Made by a program: the position numbers and the translations under genes. A stretch of 64,000 nt of DNA from Roseburia sp. (GTDB lineage Bacteria; Bacillota; Clostridia; Christensenellales; Pumilibacteraceae), in NCBI GenBank assembly GCA_023665905.1, contig JAMPDA010000005.1, positions 24,195 through 88,194 on the forward strand. The letters run 5' to 3'. How positions within the stretch are numbered: the stretch's first letter is position 1; each line of letters starts with the position of its first letter. The notes under the pieces were generated by a model, which was given only the letters and a program-made list of their open reading frames with translations, did not search any database and had not been told where the DNA came from. Of this stretch, positions 58,334-64,000 are shown piece after piece.

Positions 58334-58362
58334 TTGACAATTATATTTTGCGGTGATATATT
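58334..58362 (+). promoter_or_regulatory. Promoter of the thrS T-box leader
   Basis: TTGACA (58334-58339), 17 bp, TATATT (58357-58362), about 20 bases before the start of the T-box stem I. Confidence 0.8.
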
Positions 58363-58384
58363 TAATCTATAAGTTAATGTGTTT

Positions 58385-58592
58385 GACGGACAAGTAGCCG
58401 CGTCGTGATTTACAGAGAGCAATGGGTTGCTGGAACATTGCATGAAGGGCGCCAAGCGAAACCACCGTCGTTAAAGCACAGCCACTTGCGGCAAAGCAAG
58501 CAAACAAGGCGCGGCGCATGTCGCCTGCGCGAATTAAGGTGGAACCACGGTTATTATCGTCCTTAGAGCTACGGGGACGATTTTATTTTCGG
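58385..58592 (+). promoter_or_regulatory. T-box leader (threonyl-tRNA sensing) of thrS
   Basis: Stem I opens GACGGACAAGTA (58385) and closes with CCGTC (58465-58469); it contains AGAGAG (58413) and ACC triplets at 58461-58466, suitable as Thr specifier. The invariant antiterminator sequence AAGGTGGAACCACGG is at 58536-58550; its TGGA pairs with a UCCA acceptor end. A terminator follows: ATCGTCC (58556-58562) with GGACGAT (58575-58581) and a T-rich tail. Uncharged tRNA-Thr would stabilise the antiterminator and turn thrS on. Known mechanism; specifier choice is by position. Confidence 0.95.
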
Positions 58593-58600
58593 AGGAAAAA

Positions 58601-60535
58601 ATGAAAGTTATTTTGAAAGACGGCAGCGTTATCGAGGCGCAGGACGGCGCAACGGCGGAGAACGTTGCGGCAGGCATAAGCGAAAATCTGCTTAGAGCCG
58701 CGCTTGCCGCGCGCGTGGACGGCGAGCTGGTGGACTTAAAGACGCCGCTTACGGACGGGTGCAGGCTGGAGATAGTCACATACAGGGACGACGACGGCAA
58801 GACGGTGTACCGCCACACGGCGGCGCACGTGCTCGCGCAGGCGATTAAAAACGTTTATCCGGCGGCGCAGCTCGCTATAGGACCCGCTACGAACGTCGGG
58901 TTTTACTACGACATAGACCTGCCGTTTGCCATTACCGTAGACGATCTCGCGGCGGTGGAAAACGAGATGAACGAAATAATCGCCGCAGACCTTCCCATCG
59001 AGCGGATAAAGGTGACGCGCAAAGCCGCCATGGCGCAGATGCAGGGCTTTAACGAAGTTTACAAAATGCAGCTCATCGAGGAGCTTCCTGCGCGCGCCAA
59101 GATAACCATGTACAAGCAGGGCGAGTTCATTGACCTTTGCCGCGGACCGCACCTGCCGAGCACGGGCAAGCTCAAGCACGTCAAGCTGACGCAGATAGCC
59201 GGCGCGTATTGGAAAGGCGACGAGCACAACAAAATGCTGACGCGCATTTACGGCGTTGCGTTCGATAAAAAGTCGGAGCTGGACGAGTATCTGACCAAGC
59301 TCGAGGAGGCGAAAAAGCGCGACCACAACAAGCTCGGCAGGGATATGGAGCTGTTCATGACGGAGGAGCGTATCGGTCAGGGCTTGCCGCTGTTCATGCC
59401 CAAGGGCGCAAAGATATTGCAGACGATGCAGCGCTTTATCGAGGACGAGGAAGAGCGCCGCGGCTACATGCTTACAAAAACGCCGTTCATGGCAAAGAGC
59501 GATCTGTACAAGCTCAGCGGACACTGGGATCATTATCGCGATGGCATGTTTATAATAGGCGACGAGGTCATGGACGACGAAGTGCTTGCGCTCCGCCCGA
59601 TGACCTGCCCGTTCCAATACATGATCTACAAAAACGGGCTGAAAAGCTATCGCGACCTGCCGTGCAGATATTCGGAAACGAGCACGCTGTTCCGCAAGGA
59701 AGCGAGCGGCGAAATGCACGGGCTCATACGTATACGCCAATTCACGCTCGCCGACGGGCATATAATCTGCACGCCCGAGCAGCTCGAGGACGAATTTAAA
59801 GGCTGTCTGGACCTGTGCAACTATATACTCGGCATTCTCGGCTTGCGCGACGATATATTCTTCCGTTTTTCGCGCTGGGACCCGAAGGACAAGGAAAAGT
59901 ACATCAACGAGCCCAAAAAGTGGAAGATGGCGGAGGATCAAATGAAGCGCATACTCGACGACCTGAATGTCGAGTACGTAGAGGGGATAGGCGAAGCGGC
60001 GTTCTACGGTCCGAAGCTCGACATACAGTCGCGCAACGTGTACGGCAAGGTTGACACTCTGCTCACCATACAGGTGGACATGTTCCTCGCGGAGCGGTTC
60101 GACATGACGTATGTGGACGAGAATGGCGTAAAGCAGACGCCGTACATCATACACCGCAGTTCCATAGGCTGTTACGAGCGCACGCTCGCGCTGCTTATAG
60201 AAAAGTACGGCGGAGCGTTTCCGCTGTGGCTCTCGCCCGAACAGGTGCGCGTGCTGTCGCTCACGGAGCGCACTGCGGAAAAGAGCAACGAGATCGTTGC
60301 CGCACTCAAGAGCCGCGGCATACTCGCGACCGCCGATAACCGCAACGAAAAGATAGGCTATAAGATCCGCGAGGCGCGCATGGAAAAAGTGCCGTACATG
60401 CTCATAATAGGCGACAAAGAAGCGGAAGCCGGCGTCGTCGCCGTGCGCAAACGCAACGACGACCTCGGACAGATGAGCTTCGACGAGTTCTACGCAAAGC
60501 TCCGCGCCGAGATAGACAGCAAGGCTATCGAGTGA
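58601..60535 (+). CDS. thrS: Threonyl-tRNA synthetase
   Basis: A 644-residue class II synthetase of normal length. TGS domain residues 1-60. The editing (SAD) domain has HTAAH (about residue 71) and CRGPHLPSTG. The catalytic core carries MTCPFQYMIYK (zinc Cys), the motif 2 region YSETSTLFRKEASGEMHGLIRIRQFTLADGHI, and motif 3 IHRSSIGCYERTLALLIEKYGG. The anticodon-binding domain starts at about residue 540 (WLSPEQVRVLSL). It charges tRNA-Thr. Strong ribosome site cggagga; regulated by the T-box upstream. Confidence 0.98.
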   Translation: MKVILKDGSVIEAQDGATAENVAAGISENLLRAALAARVDGELVDLKTPLTDGCRLEIVTYRDDDGKTVYRHTAAHVLAQAIKNVYPAAQLAIGPATNVGFYYDIDLPFAITVDDLAAVENEMNEIIAADLPIERIKVTRKAAMAQMQGFNEVYKMQLIEELPARAKITMYKQGEFIDLCRGPHLPSTGKLKHVKLTQIAGAYWKGDEHNKMLTRIYGVAFDKKSELDEYLTKLEEAKKRDHNKLGRDMELFMTEERIGQGLPLFMPKGAKILQTMQRFIEDEEERRGYMLTKTPFMAKSDLYKLSGHWDHYRDGMFIIGDEVMDDEVLALRPMTCPFQYMIYKNGLKSYRDLPCRYSETSTLFRKEASGEMHGLIRIRQFTLADGHIICTPEQLEDEFKGCLDLCNYILGILGLRDDIFFRFSRWDPKDKEKYINEPKKWKMAEDQMKRILDDLNVEYVEGIGEAAFYGPKLDIQSRNVYGKVDTLLTIQVDMFLAERFDMTYVDENGVKQTPYIIHRSSIGCYERTLALLIEKYGGAFPLWLSPEQVRVLSLTERTAEKSNEIVAALKSRGILATADNRNEKIGYKIREARMEKVPYMLIIGDKEAEAGVVAVRKRNDDLGQMSFDEFYAKLRAEIDSKAIE

Positions 60536-60562
60536 TAGCGACGGCATAGGATAAATGCAGCA

Positions 60563-60592
60563 AAAAGCCGCACGTAATTTCGTGCGGCTTTT
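60563..60592. terminator. Bidirectional terminator between thrS and the recombinase gene
   Basis: AAAAGCCGCACG (60563-60574) pairs perfectly with CGTGCGGCTTTT (60581-60592) around a 6-base loop. A-run and T-run flanks allow it to serve both converging genes. Confidence 0.93.
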
Positions 60593-60600
60593 GACTATAT

Positions 60601-61686
60601 TTATTCTTCGTCGGTGTTTTCGTCGCCGTCGCGGTCGCGCAGTTTGACTTTATCCACGACCTCGCGGCGGATATCGTCGCTCATGGCGGCGTAATGCTTT
60701 CGAGTGGTGTTGACATCCTTGTGCCCGAGCACGTCCGCCACGACGAATATGTCGTGTGTTTCGTGATACAGGTTGGTGCCGTACGTGCTGCGCAGTTTGT
60801 GCGGCGTTATCTTTTTAAAAGGCGTCACGGCTTTGGCGTACTTTTTGACCAAAAGCTCAACGGCGCGCGGCGTTATCCGTCCGCCCTTCATGGAAAGGAA
60901 CAGCGCCGAATTGTCGTAAATGCGCCTGCCGAACGGCGTGCCCTCGGCTATCTGTTCGTCCAGCCATTTCATATACTTGCGAAGGCTGTCCGCCACTTCT
61001 TCCGAAAAGTACAGTATGGACGTGTTTCCGCCCTTGCGCGTGACAACGAAGCTGTTGTCCTCGAAGTTGATGTCCGTTTTGTTCAGTCCGACGCACTCGC
61101 TTATGCGTATGCCCGTGCCGAGAAAGAGCGACAGCATCGCCTCGTCGCGCACGGACGTGATGTTGTGGAAGTTCTTTTGTCTGCCGCACAGACCTTCGCC
61201 GTTTTCCGCCTCGTCGAGGATATCGACTACCTCGTTTACGTCCAGCCGCACTATCGGCTTAAGGTGCTTTTTGGGCGTATCGACCTTGGTCATCACGTCG
61301 TTTTGCAGTCGTTCTTTTTTATAGAAATACTTGAACAGCGCGCGGAGCGTGGAAACCTTGCGCTCCTTTGCGTAGTCCTTGCACGCGTGCTTTTTGCCGT
61401 CGAGCGTATACGACGACAGATAGTCTATATACATTTCTATGTCGGTGGGGGACAGCTTGCCGAGATCGTCCACGGTGAGATCCACGACCTGCTTGTCCTT
61501 GAATTTGCGGCGCGTAAGATAATCGCAAAAGACCCGAATATCCCGAAGATATCCGAGCCTTGTAAGCGGCATTGTGCGCATCGATATGCCGACGTTGAAT
61601 TCCCGAGCGAAGTCGGGAAGAACGTCCAAAATTTCTTCGATAGCCGCGAGGTTCTTTTCGTTTCTTTCGTCGAAATACGAGCTCAT
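60601..61686 (-). CDS. Tyrosine recombinase, XerS-like
   Basis: A 361-residue site-specific recombinase. The N-terminal SAM-like domain (residues about 40-140) is followed by a catalytic domain with the complete set: Arg194 (GTGIRISE), Lys218 (TRKGGN), His296 and Arg299 (THKLR-like TPHKLRS), His322 (LGHKDVNTT) and nucleophile Tyr332. Length and pattern are closer to streptococcal XerS (single-recombinase dimer resolution) than to XerC/XerD of about 300 residues; this is from memory. No phage genes or att sites are nearby. It lies 11 bases after the PadR-type gene, so the two form an operon; a strong terminator follows. Chromosome-dimer resolution with FtsK is the likely role. Confidence 0.85.
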   Translation of the reverse strand: MSSYFDERNEKNLAAIEEILDVLPDFAREFNVGISMRTMPLTRLGYLRDIRVFCDYLTRRKFKDKQVVDLTVDDLGKLSPTDIEMYIDYLSSYTLDGKKHACKDYAKERKVSTLRALFKYFYKKERLQNDVMTKVDTPKKHLKPIVRLDVNEVVDILDEAENGEGLCGRQKNFHNITSVRDEAMLSLFLGTGIRISECVGLNKTDINFEDNSFVVTRKGGNTSILYFSEEVADSLRKYMKWLDEQIAEGTPFGRRIYDNSALFLSMKGGRITPRAVELLVKKYAKAVTPFKKITPHKLRSTYGTNLYHETHDIFVVADVLGHKDVNTTRKHYAAMSDDIRREVVDKVKLRDRDGDENTDEE

Positions 61687-61697
61687 GGGTTATACTG

Positions 61698-63410
61698 TTA
61701 CTCTACGGCGTACCTTGCGGATTTGAGCAGCGCCATAAATATTATCTCGCTTATGGGAATGAAAAGCGCGTAGGCGAGCGGCAGAACGAGCGACGGGATA
61801 TAGTCGGCGGAAAACTTGACCGGCATACCCCAAATGAGGTTCAGGCAGTATATAACCACCGCTACCTGTATCATTATCAGCAACCGTATGATTATAAAGA
61901 ATTTGAAATTGACGTTTATTCGCTTCTTTTTATCGGGATTGAGCGCAAAGACGGCGACGGCGGTTATGAACATGACTATCGGCAACAGTCCGCCGACGAG
62001 ATACAGCACGTAGTCGTAGCGCATGCGCATGTGCAACCCCGTGTACAGCGTAAGGAAAACGACGAGCCCGACGAGGAACATGGCAGAGCACATTATCATG
62101 TAGTGCATCATCATGAGCCTGTTGGAGTAGTAGTAGAACTTGTGCGTATATTCGCGCGACGTGTCGGAATGTTCGCGCACCGTAACGTCGTTGCCGAGCT
62201 CGCGCACCGCCTGCTCTATCTTGTAGAACCGCGTGACTTCCGTCTTTTCTGCGGCGACGGCGGCTTGCTCAGCCGTGCCCGTCGGTGCGGAGTTCTCTGC
62301 GCCGAGCGGCGATGCCGATTCGAAACGCTCCACCAAGTCGGACAGAACGTATTTGTATTCGCGCCGCGCGCGGCTTTCGCTGTTGATATCGGGAAGATTG
62401 CCGGAAACGGGCTGAAGGGAAGCGTCGGAGCTCTGCGGCGCGGGAGCGGACTGCTCTATCGGCGCAGGCGCGACGGCGTGCGTTTCCGCCGGCTTCTCGG
62501 TTTCGGCGGCGGCAGTCGGCTTTGCCGCTTGCGCGGCGCGCTTGCCGTCGTTATCGTATGTCAAAAGGCTGGCGTGTGCGTCCGAATAGCTCTTGCCGCC
62601 CGTGTACGTCGAAGCGTATATCTCGCGCATCATCTCGTGCGGATCGGCGGCGGACACCGTCTGTCTTTCCGCACTGTCGCGATATGCGCTCATCTGTTGT
62701 TCGGTTTTTTCGTTTTTTTCGTTTGCGCTTTCGGCGTAGTAAGAGATATCGTCCGAAACGCCGTTATCGGGCGTGGTCTGTGTAGCGCCGGCGTCGTCGA
62801 AAAAGCTCGTTTGAACGTAGCCGTCGGGCTCTGCCGTTTCGGGCTGTTCGGCGGGTTCCGCGCCGACGTCCGTCTGCCCGTAGGGGAGCGGAGAGTCTTG
62901 ATTATAAGCCTGCTCGGGAGCGGGTTGCTCGGCGGGCGTTTGTTCCGCCGCCGCGGCTTCGGTTTGCGCGGCTTCCGCCGTCTTTTTGGGCGCGGCACGG
63001 CGTTCGCGAGGGACGCGGCGCTTGGGAACGGAATACGATTCCTCCTCCACGTCTGCAAAATCGTCGCTCGGCATGATGGGCGTACTGCCCGTTATGAGCT
63101 CGCCGAAAAGATCGCGCGAGCGCTCCCATTCGTTTTTGTATTTGATAAAGACCTCGCGGCCGCTGTCGGTCAGCGAGAAATACTTGCGCCGACCGCCCGC
63201 CGATTCCGCCGAATCCCAGTACGACGTAACGAAGCCTTGCTTTTCCAGGCTTTTAAGGTATGCATAAACGGTGGATTGCTTAACTTCCCACAGTCCGCCG
63301 CTTCGCTCGTTTATTCTTTTGGTGAGATCGTAGCCGTATCGATCGCCCTCGTACAGGACTTTTAAGATAACCGTATCGACGTTGCCGCGGATCAAGTCGC
63401 TTTGAGCCAT
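61698..63410 (-). CDS. Membrane-anchored PadR-family regulator
   Basis: A 570-residue protein from ATG 63410 (ribosome site agaggtg). Residues about 8-95 are a PadR winged helix: DTVILKVLYEGDRYGYDLTKRINERSGGLW...STVYAYLKSLEKQGFV, then GGRRKYFSLTDSGREV. Residues about 110-400 are low-complexity (Ala/Glu/Pro/Gln-rich). A conserved-looking helical segment (DLVERFESASPL...FYKIEQAVRELGNDV) precedes four membrane helices at about 430-565. PadR proteins are normally soluble and 100-180 residues long, so this is an unusual fusion. It has its own promoter and is followed by the recombinase gene. Confidence 0.85.
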   Translation of the reverse strand: MAQSDLIRGNVDTVILKVLYEGDRYGYDLTKRINERSGGLWEVKQSTVYAYLKSLEKQGFVTSYWDSAESAGGRRKYFSLTDSGREVFIKYKNEWERSRDLFGELITGSTPIMPSDDFADVEEESYSVPKRRVPRERRAAPKKTAEAAQTEAAAAEQTPAEQPAPEQAYNQDSPLPYGQTDVGAEPAEQPETAEPDGYVQTSFFDDAGATQTTPDNGVSDDISYYAESANEKNEKTEQQMSAYRDSAERQTVSAADPHEMMREIYASTYTGGKSYSDAHASLLTYDNDGKRAAQAAKPTAAAETEKPAETHAVAPAPIEQSAPAPQSSDASLQPVSGNLPDINSESRARREYKYVLSDLVERFESASPLGAENSAPTGTAEQAAVAAEKTEVTRFYKIEQAVRELGNDVTVREHSDTSREYTHKFYYYSNRLMMMHYMIMCSAMFLVGLVVFLTLYTGLHMRMRYDYVLYLVGGLLPIVMFITAVAVFALNPDKKKRINVNFKFFIIIRLLIMIQVAVVIYCLNLIWGMPVKFSADYIPSLVLPLAYALFIPISEIIFMALLKSARYAVE

Positions 63411-63429
63411 TCGCCACCTCTTAATATGC

Positions 63430-63458
63430 AGTATAACACTAATGTCGCTCCGTGTCAA
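63430..63458 (-). promoter_or_regulatory. Promoter of the PadR-recombinase operon
   Basis: Minus strand TTGACA (63453-63458), 17 bp, TATACT (63430-63435), 19 bases before the start at 63410. Confidence 0.8.
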
Positions 63459-63619
63459 TGTTTTTTGCTCATTTGCGGCAAAAAGCTTGACCGCGCCGCG
63501 AGGGCGGCAGAGAAAAAATTGCGGATATATGTCGTTTCGTCGGCGTGCAGCCTGCGGCGGAGCGCCGACGCAATGTATCCATACGCATGTTATAATTGGA
63601 AATTAATTAGGTAGTATGC

Positions 63620-63648
63620 TTGACGTATTCATGTATATAATGTATAAT
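63620..63648 (+). promoter_or_regulatory. Promoter of the DnaJ-domain gene
   Basis: TTGACG (63620-63625), 17 bp, TATAAT (63643-63648) with an upstream TG. No CIRCE heat-shock inverted repeat is visible. The 160 bases before it hold only a CGTCGGCG/CGCCGACG hairpin without a T-run. Confidence 0.75.
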
Positions 63649-63680
63649 TACAATCGGGTGTATGGACGCCGCAAACCTAT

Positions 63681-64000
63681 ATGAAAAATTATTATCGTAT
63701 TTTAAATGTAACGCCGACGGCGACCGAAGATGTTATCAAGCGCAATTACAGATCGCTCGCCAAAAGGTATCATCCGGACGTAAATCCCGACGACAAGCTC
63801 GCCGCGGATAAGTTTTCCGATATCAACGAGGCGTACGATACGTTGAGCGACCCGACGCTTCGGAGCAAGTACGACGCCGCGCTGAAACAGGAAGCGGAGA
63901 AAAAGACGGCGCGTCCGTCCGCGCAGACTGCGGCGACGGGCAGGCAGGCTCAAACGACCGCTTCGGCGCGGCAAGCACAGGCGACCGCCGCAAGGCAGCA
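63681..64000 (+). CDS. DnaJ-domain protein, 3' end cut by window edge
   Basis: ATG 63681 opens a frame that runs off the window (106 residues visible). Residues 3-66 are a J domain: YYRILNVTPTATEDVIKRNYRSLAKRYHPDVN, with the HPD motif at residues 31-33, then FSDINEAYDTLSDPTLRSKYD. A Gln/Ala/Thr-rich segment follows (TAATGRQAQTTASARQAQ), unlike the Gly/Phe region of true DnaJ, so it is more likely a specialised J protein than DnaJ itself. J domains stimulate DnaK ATPase. The rest of the protein is unknown. Confidence 0.88.
   Translation, partial: MKNYYRILNVTPTATEDVIKRNYRSLAKRYHPDVNPDDKLAADKFSDINEAYDTLSDPTLRSKYDAALKQEAEKKTARPSAQTAATGRQAQTTASARQAQATAARQ

Noticed and set aside
58736..60547. A 603-codon open frame antisense to thrS
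   Set aside because: Shadow of a GC-rich coding gene; no recognisable motifs and runs across the thrS stop.
60601..61686. Prophage or integrative-element integrase
   Set aside because: No phage, relaxase or attachment-site features nearby; sequence pattern and context (FtsK in the same window) fit a chromosomal XerS-like recombinase better.
63538..63573. Terminator upstream of the DnaJ-domain gene
   Set aside because: CGTCGGCG/CGCCGACG forms a hairpin but lacks a T-run on either side and no plus-strand gene ends there.

Overview
The window is a chromosomal segment of a spore-forming, anaerobic, low-redox-potential Bacillota, most likely a gut Clostridia. The evidence is a GerA-type germination operon, CotH, a Spo0A-C-like protein, pyruvate:ferredoxin oxidoreductase, a T-box in front of thrS, a GatCAB amidotransferase, and the Bacillus-like order rpsO-pnp-ylxY-mlpA. 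Genes are moderately GC-rich and favour ATA for isoleucine. Promoters are remarkably canonical: many TTGACA/TATAAT pairs have exactly 17 bp between the hexamers. The species cannot be named from the sequence alone.

Layout. 1-2.4 kb: 3' end of a CotH-kinase gene, an unrecognised small gene behind a perfect promoter, and a zinc-ribbon protein. 2.4-7.1 kb (minus): PFOR and an ArsR-type regulator with a C-terminal beta-rich domain. 7.2-12.7 kb: gatC-gatA-gatB-icd, then a DUF4097 lipoprotein. 12.8-17.6 kb: gerAA-gerAB-gerAC, rpsU, and a stand-alone Spo0A-C domain. 17.6-20.3 kb (minus): argG-argH. 20.4-31.1 kb: a surface locus with a 2319-aa beta-helix/MBG-repeat protein carrying an in-frame G10 tract, a 1039-aa single-pass protein with a conserved-looking cytoplasmic domain, and a 75-aa coiled coil. 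31.3-46.8 kb: a dense housekeeping run rpsO, pnp, ylxY, M16 protease, dUTPase-like, ftsK, rimO, pgsA, cinA, recA, ruvA, ruvB, queA. 46.8-55.7 kb: a mixed region where housekeeping genes (tgt, ygjP, ruvC) alternate with accessory ones (RelB/YafQ pair, MBL hydrolase, DUF885 lipoprotein, XRE regulator divergent from a BspA-like lipoprotein) and two copies of a palindromic element. 55.7-60.6 kb: tRNA-Trp (minus), proC, rnhA, a VTT-family membrane protein, T-box and thrS. 60.6-63.4 kb (minus): a membrane-anchored PadR regulator and an XerS-like recombinase. The window ends inside a DnaJ-domain gene.

How genes fit together. RecA, RuvAB and RuvC serve recombination; FtsK and the XerS-like recombinase could form the chromosome-dimer resolution pair. 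QueA and Tgt make queuosine. GatCAB, ThrS with its T-box, and tRNA-Trp serve translation. ArgG/ArgH finish arginine synthesis and ProC finishes proline synthesis.

The least explained pieces are: (1) the surface locus with a likely slippage switch; (2) a family of about 140-190 bp palindromic elements (three copies) abutting accessory genes; (3) the XRE/BspA divergon with two GTCA-N6-TGAC operators; (4) the PadR-membrane fusion next to a recombinase; (5) several genes whose consensus -10 box lies so close to the start codon that their mRNAs should be leaderless.
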